Origin: a bacterium
GTDB taxonomy: Bacteria > Planctomycetota > JACOTG01 > JAUIME01
Length of the DNA: 15,098 nucleotides
Direction: 5' to 3'
NCBI GenBank assembly: GCA_030433195.1
Contig: JAUIME010000036.1
Span: forward strand, 1-15,098
The translations under genes and the position numbers were made by a program. This document shows positions 1-7,232 of the stretch, piece by piece (position 1 is the first letter of the stretch; every line of letters begins with the position of its first letter). The notes under the pieces are model-generated. The model ran no database searches. It saw only the letters and a list, made by a program, of their open reading frames with translations, and had not been told where the DNA came from.

Positions 1-820
1 CCCCCAGCCCCTCGCCGTGGTCGCTGACGACAGCCCAAATCGGATCGATACCGAGCGCCTCGATTTCCTTCCGAAACCGCCCGATCGCATCGTCCATGCT
101 ACGGATCTCGGCGTCGTACAGATCGCCGTCCTGTGTGCCGAATCGCTCGACGAGTTCCTCCGGCGGCGTCAGCGGATGGTGCGGATCGAAGAAGTGCAGC
201 CAGACGAACGCCGGGCGGTTCGGATCACGGGCGCGCATCCAGGCCAACGCCTCGTCGACGACCGCCGACGCGGGCCGCTGCCCGATCGAGAAACGGTTCT
301 CGGCGACATGACCCGAAACATCGTCCCCGTAGTGATCGAAACCCTGCGCGAGTCCGTGACGACTCTCGAGCACGAGCGCGCTCACGAACGCCGCGGTTTG
401 GTAGCCCGCCGCACGCAGCGACTCGGCGAGCGTCGTCGCATCGTCGCGCAGCCGGTAGCGCGCGTTGTTGCGCACGCCGTGCGTGGTCGGGTACTGCCCG
501 GTGAGAATCGACGTGTGCGACGGCAGGGTGACGGGCGCCGATGCATAGGCCGTCTCGAAGCGCCAACCCTCGGACGCGAGCCGGTTGAGCGCCGGCGACG
601 TCGGACGCGAGTACCCGTAGCACCCGAGCCGATCGATGCGTGTCGTGTCGAGCGTGAGCAAGACGACGTCGCGTCCCTTCGCGGCGCGGCGAGCGGCTTC
701 CGGATCGAAGGCGCGGCCCGAGCGAAGCCACCACAACGAAACCGCCGCGAGCCCGATCAATACGACGAGCGCGACGAGCCCGACACGCGTCCGTCCCCGA
801 ACATCGACTCCACGATCCAC
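1..820 (-). CDS. Sulfatase-fold (alkaline phosphatase superfamily) membrane-anchored enzyme, 3' end beyond the window
   Basis: The minus-strand frame is open from GTG at 820 off the left edge, giving 273 visible residues. A transmembrane segment at about residues 13-32 would anchor the enzyme in the membrane with its catalytic part outside the cytoplasm. The superfamily core follows: metal-binding LLTLDTTR (Asp58), then APVTLPSHTSILTG with Thr98 at the nucleophile position, and VVSDHGEGLG (Asp267, His268) at the edge. Classical sulfatases have Cys or Ser in CxPSR and usually DNG at the second site. Thr plus DHG resembles phosphodiesterase or transferase members, so the substrate is unknown. 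GTG820 is chosen because AGGGAG lies 11 bases upstream; GTG880 in the same frame is possible, and TGA at 904-902 closes the frame. It lies downstream of the sigma-fusion gene on the same strand but behind a hairpin, so it may have its own promoter. Confidence 0.88.
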   Translation of the reverse strand, partial: MDRGVDVRGRTRVGLVALVVLIGLAAVSLWWLRSGRAFDPEAARRAAKGRDVVLLTLDTTRIDRLGCYGYSRPTSPALNRLASEGWRFETAYASAPVTLPSHTSILTGQYPTTHGVRNNARYRLRDDATTLAESLRAAGYQTAAFVSALVLESRHGLAQGFDHYGDDVSGHVAENRFSIGQRPASAVVDEALAWMRARDPNRPAFVWLHFFDPHHPLTPPEELVERFGTQDGDLYDAEIRSMDDAIGRFRKEIEALGIDPIWAVVSDHGEGLG

Positions 821-957
821 TGTACGACGAGCTCCCTGCGGCAGCGTCCAAGAGCGGGCGCGGCGCGATCCTGTCCGCACTCCCGACGCAACGAACGTAG
901 ATCAATGCCGGCTACGGCGCAACAAGCACCGCAGGCACCGAGCACTGCACGCGAGAG

Positions 958-987
958 GCAACCCCGGCGCACGGGCACCGGGGTTGC
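958..987 (-). terminator. Hairpin downstream of the sigma-fusion gene
   Basis: A perfect 10-bp inverted repeat, GCAACCCCGG (958-967) and CCGGGGTTGC (978-987), encloses a 10-base loop. It begins 11 bases after the stop codon of the minus-strand gene at 998. The stem is very stable, but the minus-strand sequence after it has no U-run, so it is either an atypical intrinsic terminator or an mRNA 3'-end protecting structure. Confidence 0.6.
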
Positions 988-997
988 TCCGGTTGGA

Positions 998-3448
998 TCA
1001 GCGAGCGACTTCGACGAAGATCCCCTCGGCCTCTTCGATCGTTTCCTGAGGAGGAGGCTGCGATGCGGTCGCGGGCAACCGCGGGATCTCGATCGTCACT
1101 TCGGTCGTGTCGCCGTGGTAGACGGTCACCGGAATCGGCTCGAGACGGCTCGACCCGTGTCGCTGCACGGTGACGGTCATGCGGTACGCCCCCGGTTCGA
1201 GAACAGGAATCCGGAACGGTCCGCGACGAAGCGTGAATGACGAGCGCGAACTTCCCGATGCGGTCGTCCGCCCATCGACCGCTTCGAGCTCCGCCTTCAG
1301 GCGACGCAGATATTGTCGGCCGTCGGCATCGACCGCGTGAATCACGATCGAACCGAAACCCCCGAGATCGAATCGCAGCGTCGCCGTCTCGCCTTCGAGG
1401 ATCTCGACGGGAATCGCGAGCTGCTCGACGCCCGGCTCCATGGCACCGAAGCCCTCGCCGCGGAAACGCGCGTGGTAGTAGCCCGCCGGGATGCCTTGGA
1501 TGATGCCTCCGGTTTCCCCCGGTGCGAGCGCGAGCGACAGCGCGGGACCTCCGCCTTCGGGAGAGAGCAGAATCTTGCCGAGAGCTCGGTCCGATCGCTT
1601 CACCGCCGATTCGAAGCTCGCAGGCCAGTCGAACTCGATACGGAGATCACCGGTTCGGATGACGTCGGCAGGCGTCATCACGACGTCGTCCCACGACACC
1701 GCGTCGCCGCGGATCCTCGGCGCCTCGACCTGTCCTCCCGCGTCCTCGTAACCGACCGCGGAAACCGTCCGCCACACCGAGCGGCTGTCGACGTCGCGCT
1801 CGCTCACGACAAAGCGGCTCGTGACGTGCTTTGGGGTCGGGAATCGTGAATGGACGGCGGCCACGTCGATACCGGCGAGTGCGAGTGTCGGCTCGTCGAG
1901 TCCGACGAATCGAGAGTCGGACTGACCGCTGACCTCCTCGACAGCCATGATCCAGTCCGACACCTCCCACTCGGCGCGCGCGGTCACTCGTAACGGTGCG
2001 CCCCCCTCTTCGACGAGCCGCGCCGCCGTTCCGTACAAATGGCCGACGACGATCTCGAGGTCGTCGCCGCCCGCGATCGCGGTCAACCCCGTCATCCGAG
2101 GACCGAGTTCACCGATACCGCGCAGCATCGCGATCCCCGGAGCGCCCGCAAAGACTCCGTACGGCACTCCCGGAAGCAATCCCTCGACTCGGAAGCGTCC
2201 CTGCGCGTCGGTCTCGACGATCGCGGAATCCGCGACGTCCTCGAGTCCGCGAGCGAGCTCGTACGCGCTCAGGCATCCGCCTTCGCGGCATGCGTAGACG
2301 CGCACGCCCGCGCCCGGATTGCGACCGTCGGCGAAGCGAACGGAACCCGCGATCGCCGCCCCCTCGCGCATCACGATCGTGATCGGCTCGCTCGCCTGTG
2401 CGGGGCGCTGAAACGACGTCGTCTCGGTCGCGTAGCCGCTCGCACTCGTGACGAGCGTGAACGACTCCCCTGGAGCCCCGGAATCGAGCACGCCGTCGCG
2501 CCCGGTCGTACCGAGCGACACCGCATCGTCACGGTCGTCGGCGTCGACTCGCTCGATGCGAGCGCCCGCGATCGGAATTCCGAGCTCGTCACGCACGACG
2601 ACGCGAAACGGTCGCGCGAACGTCTGCGAGACTTCGGGACTCCGCTCGACACCGAGGGTCGCGACCGACTCTTCATCGCGCGCCGACGTCGGGCGCACGT
2701 CGATTTCCGGCTCTTCGACATCCGCTCGCGCTACGTACCGTTCGTCGCTTTGGCTTGGCGCCTCGTCCCTCACCGCCACGATCACGATCGCCGTCGTCGT
2801 CATGACGAGCGATGCTGCGAGCATGATCTTCACCCATCCTGCCGTTCCCATGAGTTCGCCTCCTGTCGTGGGTTGCGGGGCGATCATCCCTCCGCCGGGA
2901 AGACCCAGCAGGGTCACCAGCGAGGCCCGCCACGACGCTCGATCTCCCGAGCCGCGCGCGTCCATCCGTTCGCGCAACTCACGGAGCCCGCGCTTCAAGC
3001 GGCTCTTCACGGTCTCGACGGGGAGTCCGAGTCGGCTCGCGATACGGCGCGGGGCGAGGTTCTCGTAGTAGCGGAGGAAGATCGCCGTCTGATAAGGCTC
3101 CCGCACCTCGAGGAGGGTTTCGACGAGGTCGCGCACGGTTTCACGATTCTGCGCGGCGGCGTCGGGGCGTTCCGGATCGTCCGGTGGAGTTCGTCGTCGC
3201 TCGAGCGCGGCGCGGCTCGAATCCGACCGATACGTTTGCCGCACCACGTTCCGCATCACGGAACGCAGCCAGCTCCGCAGCGCGGACGTCTCGCGTGGCG
3301 GAGTTTCGAGTGCGGTCACGAACGTCTGCTGCGCCACGTCGTCGGCCCGATCCGGGTCCTTGACGAGCGCCCTGGCCAACGAGCGGACGAAATCCGCCTG
3401 GGCGAGGAGAGCGTCTCGGGTCACGGTCTGTTGCGACTTCGATCTCAT
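998..3448 (-). CDS. ECF sigma factor fused through a transmembrane helix to an extracytoplasmic carboxypeptidase-regulatory-like region
   Basis: The 816-residue protein begins as an ECF sigma factor. Region 2 spans about residues 18-85, with DRADDVAQQTFVTAL for core binding and RSWLRSVMRNVVRQ. Region 4 spans about 105-163, with helix-turn-helix IASRLGLPVETVKSRLKRGL. A linker leads to one hydrophobic helix (about 206-226), then about 590 residues expected outside the cytoplasm. That part holds carboxypeptidase-regulatory-like beta-sandwich repeats, for example FRVVVRDELGIPIAGARIE (near 279) and GSVRFADGRNPGAGVRVYA followed by DAQGRFRVEGLLPG. A membrane-tethered sigma factor with its own external sensor, possibly released by proteolysis, is an inference; no zinc-finger anti-sigma domain is visible. 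The start is firm: AGGTGA lies 6 bases before ATG3448. A second strong ribosome site precedes Met200. The divergent neighbour is a sulfatase-fold lipoprotein. Domain order is clear; the regulatory mechanism is unknown. Confidence 0.88.
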   Translation of the reverse strand: MRSKSQQTVTRDALLAQADFVRSLARALVKDPDRADDVAQQTFVTALETPPRETSALRSWLRSVMRNVVRQTYRSDSSRAALERRRTPPDDPERPDAAAQNRETVRDLVETLLEVREPYQTAIFLRYYENLAPRRIASRLGLPVETVKSRLKRGLRELRERMDARGSGDRASWRASLVTLLGLPGGGMIAPQPTTGGELMGTAGWVKIMLAASLVMTTTAIVIVAVRDEAPSQSDERYVARADVEEPEIDVRPTSARDEESVATLGVERSPEVSQTFARPFRVVVRDELGIPIAGARIERVDADDRDDAVSLGTTGRDGVLDSGAPGESFTLVTSASGYATETTSFQRPAQASEPITIVMREGAAIAGSVRFADGRNPGAGVRVYACREGGCLSAYELARGLEDVADSAIVETDAQGRFRVEGLLPGVPYGVFAGAPGIAMLRGIGELGPRMTGLTAIAGGDDLEIVVGHLYGTAARLVEEGGAPLRVTARAEWEVSDWIMAVEEVSGQSDSRFVGLDEPTLALAGIDVAAVHSRFPTPKHVTSRFVVSERDVDSRSVWRTVSAVGYEDAGGQVEAPRIRGDAVSWDDVVMTPADVIRTGDLRIEFDWPASFESAVKRSDRALGKILLSPEGGGPALSLALAPGETGGIIQGIPAGYYHARFRGEGFGAMEPGVEQLAIPVEILEGETATLRFDLGGFGSIVIHAVDADGRQYLRRLKAELEAVDGRTTASGSSRSSFTLRRGPFRIPVLEPGAYRMTVTVQRHGSSRLEPIPVTVYHGDTTEVTIEIPRLPATASQPPPQETIEEAEGIFVEVAR
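2849..2864 (-). promoter_or_regulatory. Strong internal ribosome binding site before an in-frame ATG (Met200 of the sigma fusion)
   Basis: On the minus strand AGGAGG (2864-2859) lies 7 bases before an in-frame ATG (2851-2849), between the sigma domains and the transmembrane helix. Initiation here would give a 617-residue membrane protein starting MGTAGWVKIM and lacking the sigma factor. The motif falls in Gly-Gly codons and could be chance, but it is at least as strong as the gene's own ribosome site. Confidence 0.4.
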
Positions 3449-3555
3449 GAATCGTCACCTCGGGGTTCGAGAGTCGCCCGCAGAGATGCGACCGCGCCGC
3501 AATCGAGGCCCGAGATTCCGAAGAGCCCCTCGCAGGCCAGTGCAATCCTCCACCG

Positions 3556-3584
3556 TTTCGAGGTCTCGGCTCGTCTGCTATCCT
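3556..3584 (+). promoter_or_regulatory. Possible promoter for the sulfatase-fold lipoprotein gene
   Basis: In the 177-base divergent intergenic region, TGC followed by TATCCT (3579-3584) resembles an extended -10 element. A weak -35, TTTCGA (3556-3561), lies 17 bases upstream. Only three of six -35 positions match the consensus. Transcription would start about 35 bases before the ATG at 3626. No convincing promoter was seen for the sigma fusion on the other strand. Confidence 0.3.
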
Positions 3585-3625
3585 CGAAGATCCCGCATCG
3601 AATCCGGCGACTCTCGAGGCTCTCC

Positions 3626-4981
3626 ATGCACGACTCCCGACCGCGGCCTTGCCCGCACATGCGTTCGACCGCACGGCTCATGCTCGCACTCGTCCTCGTC
3701 GCGAGCGGCGTCGCCGGCTGCGGTGCGCCCGATTCCCGCGATCCGAACGTCGTCCTCATCGTACTCGATACGATGCGCGCGAAGAACTGGCCGACCTACG
3801 GCTACGGCCGCGAGACGACGCCGTTCCTGGCCGAGCTCGAGTCGCAGAGCGTCGTCTTCGACAACGCGTTCTCGACCTCGTCGTGGACCGCCCCGTCGAC
3901 GGCCTCGATCCACACGTCGCTGTATCCGTTCCAGCACGGCGTGCTGCACGGGTATTTCATCAGCAAGGGGCTCGGCCTCGAACTGAATCGGATCCCTGAG
4001 GAGGTTCCGACGATCGCCTCGACGCTCGCCGACGCGGGCTACACGACGTACGCCGTCGCCGACAACGTCAACATCTCGGAGGCGATCGGCTTCGACCGCG
4101 GCTTCGATCACTTCGAGCGGTTCCCCTACAAGGACGAATCCGGGATGCAGGCGCAGCTCGAATCGTGGGCCGAAAGCATGGGTGACGACCCGTACTTCCT
4201 CTACATCCACTACAACGACGCGCACGCGCCGTGGCACGAACGAGAGCCTTGGTACGAGGGAGCCGACGACCCGCGAGCGGATACGATCGCCAAGTACGAC
4301 AGCGAGCTCCGGTTCGTCGACGAGAAGATCCGCGCCATGTACGAGCGATTCGGATGGGACCGCGACACGCTCATCGTCGTCATCGCGGACCACGGCGAGG
4401 AGTTCTGGGAGCACGGCCAGGTCGGGCACGGATACTCGCTGTTCGCGGAGGTCACGCGTGTTCCGTTGTTTCTGCGGTTTCCCGCGGGCGGTCCGAAGCC
4501 GCAACGAGTGAGCCGCATCGTAAGCTCCGTCGACGTGCTGCCGACGATCGCGGGGTATCTGGGGATCGAGGTCGACGGCGAACCGTCCGGTTACGACCTC
4601 ACCCCCATGCTTCGCGGCCAGGGTCCTGACGACAACCAACGGTTCGTGTTCTCGCACCTCGTGTTCGGTGAGAAGAACCCGCGCGCGCCGGAGGGATTCG
4701 ACACGACGATCGTGAAGTCCGTCGTCCACGGCAAATGGCACTTCATCTTCCGGCAAGATCCCGAGAGCGGCGAGATCTCGCTCCCGCTACTGTTCGATCG
4801 CTCGATCGACCCGAACGAAGGCTCCAACGTGCACTCCCTCTACGAGCCGGTTGCGGATCGCATGCTCGCGGCCTACTACGAGTTCGAGCGCGACTCCCCG
4901 AAGTACTCCTCGACGGCGCATCGCGTGGAGCTCGACGCCGACAAGGTCGAAGAGCTGCGCCGACTCGGGTACGTGAAGTAG
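3626..4981 (+). CDS. Sulfatase-fold (alkaline phosphatase superfamily) lipoprotein
   Basis: The 451-residue protein has a lipoprotein signal peptide, with hydrophobic stretch LMLALVLVASGVAGC and lipobox VAGC (Cys32). It should be lipid-anchored outside the cytoplasm. Superfamily motifs follow in order: VVLIVLDTMRAKNWPTYGYG (metal ligand Asp48), SSWTAPSTASIHTSLYPFQH with Thr88 at the nucleophile position, and VVIADHGEEFWEHGQVGHGY (Asp255, His256). Thr replaces the Cys/Ser that is converted to formylglycine in classical sulfatases, and DHG replaces DNG, so a phosphoester-type substrate is as likely as a sulfate ester. The C-terminal ELRRLGYVK is typical of this family's ends. ATG3626 has GAGG 6 bases upstream; ATG3659 has none but would give a more usual 20-residue signal peptide. 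The open frame continues far upstream without stops, but that part is antisense to the sigma fusion and not protein-like. Confidence 0.87.
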   Translation: MHDSRPRPCPHMRSTARLMLALVLVASGVAGCGAPDSRDPNVVLIVLDTMRAKNWPTYGYGRETTPFLAELESQSVVFDNAFSTSSWTAPSTASIHTSLYPFQHGVLHGYFISKGLGLELNRIPEEVPTIASTLADAGYTTYAVADNVNISEAIGFDRGFDHFERFPYKDESGMQAQLESWAESMGDDPYFLYIHYNDAHAPWHEREPWYEGADDPRADTIAKYDSELRFVDEKIRAMYERFGWDRDTLIVVIADHGEEFWEHGQVGHGYSLFAEVTRVPLFLRFPAGGPKPQRVSRIVSSVDVLPTIAGYLGIEVDGEPSGYDLTPMLRGQGPDDNQRFVFSHLVFGEKNPRAPEGFDTTIVKSVVHGKWHFIFRQDPESGEISLPLLFDRSIDPNEGSNVHSLYEPVADRMLAAYYEFERDSPKYSSTAHRVELDADKVEELRRLGYVK

Positions 4982-5025
4982 GTCGCGCTTCATGAGCCGT
5001 CGAGCGAGATGATCCCTCTAGCGAC

Positions 5026-6345
5026 TCAGCGAACGCGCAGGACGAGGCCGTTCGTCACGCTGAACGGCACCGAACCGACCGAGCACTCGTCTTCGATGAG
5101 GCCCTGGAACGTCACCGTGAGGCATCGATCGAGGCCCGAAGGCCGCGCGAAGAGTTCGAACGGCGTGCCGTCTTCGATGCGCGGCGCGGGGCCCGGCGCA
5201 TCGTCCTCGCCGAGCTTCGCCGGGTAGCCGATCGCGTTCCAGACGAGCGCGGGCGCGCGCGTGGCAAGCGACGCCGGGCCGAAACACATCGGGCCGAGCT
5301 GCCGCGGAAGCTCGACGACGTCGGAAGGATCGGGGCGGCCGACCCAAACGTACACGACGCAGTCGCGGTCGTTACCGTCGCCCGACCCGCTCGCGGGTTC
5401 GCGGATCGTCAGCACGAGAGGATCGGTCGTGGCGAGCGTGATCTCCCGGGAAGGAGCTCCAGCGCTCCCGTTCAACAACAAGACGTCTTCGGCCGCGCCG
5501 CATCCCGCGTTCACGGCACCCGTGCCGCACAACGGAACCGCGCTCGGCGCGTCGAGCCGCCCCGCCGCCCACAAGATCCCGCCGAGCAGATGGCTCGCGA
5601 AGTCGGAGTCTTGAAACGTCTCCGATCGATGCCCCATCGCGGTGTACCACGATCGACCGCCGTCGAACTCGTGATACCAGGCGATCGGATGATCGTCGCC
5701 CATCGCACCCGAGCCCGCGTTGTAGGTCGATTCGTCGAGTGTCAGCAACACGCGCACGGACGGCCGCGGATTGTTCTGGAAGTTGTACCACTCCTCTCGG
5801 ATCTCGAAGCGCGACGGATAATGCGCCGTCGACGGGTGCCCCGCCTCAGCCGGCTCGACGTCGAGAAACGCATCTTGGATCGACGGATGCGACAGGAACC
5901 ATGCATCGCCCCCGAGAAGCTGCCCGTACCACGGCCAGCCGTACTCGCAGTCGGCGGCCGCATGGATCCCGACGTAGGCGCCCCCGCTCTGGATGTACGA
6001 CTCGAACGCGGATTGCTGACTCGCGTCGAGCACGTCCCCCGTGGTACTGAGCCAGATCACGGCGTCGTACGTCGCGAGGTTGGTTTCCTCGAACGCAGAA
6101 GGGTCTTCGGTCGCATCGACGACGAAGTCGTTCGCCGATCCGAGCGACTCGACGAGCGCGATCCCATCGGCGATCGACGCATGTCGAAAGCCGACCGTTC
6201 GGCTGAAGACGAGGACGCGAAGGTCTTCTTCGTCCGCGGCCGACGCCTGCGGCTGCGGCACCGCGCCGGTCAAGAGCAACGCCACGGCGAGGACAAACGC
6301 TCGCGACGCGCGAAGGCGCCCGACAGGAAACTCCGTCGTATCCAT
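5026..6345 (-). CDS. Secreted ThuA-domain (trehalose-utilisation-like) protein with an unrecognised C-terminal domain
   Basis: The 439-residue protein begins with a signal peptide (about residues 1-36, hydrophobic AFVLAVALLLTGA, likely cleavage near ASA-AD). A ThuA-like glutamine-amidotransferase-fold domain follows at about 42-265. Its marks are RVLVFSRTVGFRHASI, YDAVIWLSTTGDVL, GGAYVGIHAAADCEYGWPWY, EEWYNF and HPIAWYHEFDGGRSWYTAMG. In planctomycetes such domains often sit beside sugar-degrading or sulfatase genes; their chemistry is poorly known. Residues 272-439 start with CGTGAVNAGCGAAEDVLLLN and contain several further cysteines. I do not recognise a named family for this part; it may be a secreted beta-rich accessory domain. 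The start is chosen by GAGGAG 9 bases before ATG6345; an extension to 6543 lacks a signal peptide. The gene converges with the sulfatase-fold gene across 44 bases with no evident terminator. Confidence 0.85.
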   Translation of the reverse strand: MDTTEFPVGRLRASRAFVLAVALLLTGAVPQPQASAADEEDLRVLVFSRTVGFRHASIADGIALVESLGSANDFVVDATEDPSAFEETNLATYDAVIWLSTTGDVLDASQQSAFESYIQSGGAYVGIHAAADCEYGWPWYGQLLGGDAWFLSHPSIQDAFLDVEPAEAGHPSTAHYPSRFEIREEWYNFQNNPRPSVRVLLTLDESTYNAGSGAMGDDHPIAWYHEFDGGRSWYTAMGHRSETFQDSDFASHLLGGILWAAGRLDAPSAVPLCGTGAVNAGCGAAEDVLLLNGSAGAPSREITLATTDPLVLTIREPASGSGDGNDRDCVVYVWVGRPDPSDVVELPRQLGPMCFGPASLATRAPALVWNAIGYPAKLGEDDAPGPAPRIEDGTPFELFARPSGLDRCLTVTFQGLIEDECSVGSVPFSVTNGLVLRVR

Positions 6346-6536
6346 GATGAAAGACTCCTCGATGAAATGCCGCGTCTCGCCGGATCGAAGACCGAGAAAC
6401 CGCGCTGCTTCTCGAGCGCACGATACGCCATGCCGAGCATACCTCGAATCCGCGAGAAGTACCCGATCCCACTCGGAAGCCGGGGCAAGATGATTCCACG
6501 ATTCGACGCGATCTCGCTCGCGTACACGAACTTTCG

Positions 6537-6566
6537 TTCCCATCGAGGGCGTTCGGGGCGTATACT
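6537..6566 (+). promoter_or_regulatory. Probable housekeeping-type promoter for the ECF-kinase operon
   Basis: TTCCCA (6537-6542, four of six matches to TTGACA) and TATACT (6561-6566, five of six matches to TATAAT) are separated by 18 bases. Transcription would begin near 6573, about 50 bases before the ECF sigma start codon. It lies in an otherwise GC-rich region, which makes the TATACT stand out. Confidence 0.45.
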
Positions 6567-6570
6567 CCCT

Positions 6571-6580
6571 GGGAATTCCC
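6571..6580. promoter_or_regulatory. Perfect 10-bp palindrome at the predicted transcription start, possible operator
   Basis: GGGAATTCCC is a perfect palindrome starting 4 bases after the TATACT element. A repressor bound here would block the ECF-kinase promoter. No second copy was noticed in the window, and the match could be chance. Confidence 0.25.
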
Positions 6581-6625
6581 TATCGGCGGAGGGCTCGTCC
6601 CGTTCGCCGCGACCCCCGAGAAACG

Positions 6626-7228
6626 ATGTCCCGACCCGATCCGACACGAATCACGCAGTACCTGGAACGCATCGAGCGTGGTGACTCCGACGCCGTCGGC
6701 GAGCTGCTGCCGCACGTCTATGCCGACCTCAAGGACATCGCGAACGCGCTGTTTCGGCGCCAACGCGAGGGGCTGACGCTCCAACCCACGGCGCTCGTGC
6801 ACGAAGCCTACATGCGCCTCGCGCAGCCCCGGGACGGCGCGTACGAAGGGCTGCCGCATTTCATGCACGTCGCCGCGCGCGCGATGCGCCAGATCCTCGC
6901 CGACGAGGCCCGGCGACGCGGGCGGCTGAAGCGTGGAGGCGGTGCCGCCGCGATCCGGATCACGACCCTGTTCGCCCAGGGCGATGCGGCCAAGTCCGAC
7001 CCCGACGCCTTCGACACCGTCGACATGATCGCGCTCGACGAAGCCCTCGACCAGCTCCAAGAGCTGTCGCCCGTGCAGGCGCGCGTCGTCGAGCTCCGAT
7101 TCTTCGGCGGCCTCACGATCCAAGAGACGGCCGAGGCGATGGGAGCCGACCCGCGCACCGTGACGCGGAACTGGAGCCTCGCCCGCGCTTGGCTGCGTCG
7201 CGCCATCGATCGTCACGCGGAGTCCTGA
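6626..7228 (+). CDS. ECF-family RNA polymerase sigma factor (Sigma70_ECF / TIGR02999 type)
   Basis: The 200-residue protein has the hallmark N-terminus of the planctomycete/acidobacterial ECF group: ITQYLERIERGDSDAVGELL, then YADLKDIANALFRRQ and LQPTALVHEAYMRL. These cover sigma region 2, followed by FMHVAARAMRQILADEARRR. Region 4 occupies about residues 140-195, with LSPVQARVVELRFFGGLTIQ and the DNA-recognition helix-turn-helix ETAEAMGADPRTVTRNWSLA. It should direct RNA polymerase to a dedicated promoter set. No anti-sigma gene lies beside it. The kinase gene follows after 4 bases on the same strand, so the two are surely cotranscribed. In this ECF group linked Ser/Thr kinases are thought to control the sigma factor by phosphorylation; that link is inferred from family context. 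Length and motifs fit the family fully. Confidence 0.93.
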   Translation: MSRPDPTRITQYLERIERGDSDAVGELLPHVYADLKDIANALFRRQREGLTLQPTALVHEAYMRLAQPRDGAYEGLPHFMHVAARAMRQILADEARRRGRLKRGGGAAAIRITTLFAQGDAAKSDPDAFDTVDMIALDEALDQLQELSPVQARVVELRFFGGLTIQETAEAMGADPRTVTRNWSLARAWLRRAIDRHAES

Positions 7229-7232
7229 ACGC

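Larger units (their letters stand above)
6346..6625. other. Divergent intergenic region between the ThuA gene and the ECF-kinase operon
   Basis: These 280 bases separate two divergent genes. The right half carries a plausible plus-strand promoter and a GGGAATTCCC palindrome, annotated separately. On the minus strand a lone TATGCT (6441-6436) could be a -10 element for the ThuA gene, but no matching -35 was found. No small gene is convincing here. Confidence 0.5.

Noticed and set aside
17..1240. A 407-codon plus-strand open frame at the left edge
   Set aside because: It is antisense to the sulfatase-fold gene and the end of the sigma fusion, and shows only Arg-rich low-complexity sequence.
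2039..3625. In-frame upstream extension of the sulfatase-fold lipoprotein gene
   Set aside because: The added residues are antisense to the sigma fusion, have no domain signature, and would bury a clear lipoprotein signal peptide in the middle of the protein.
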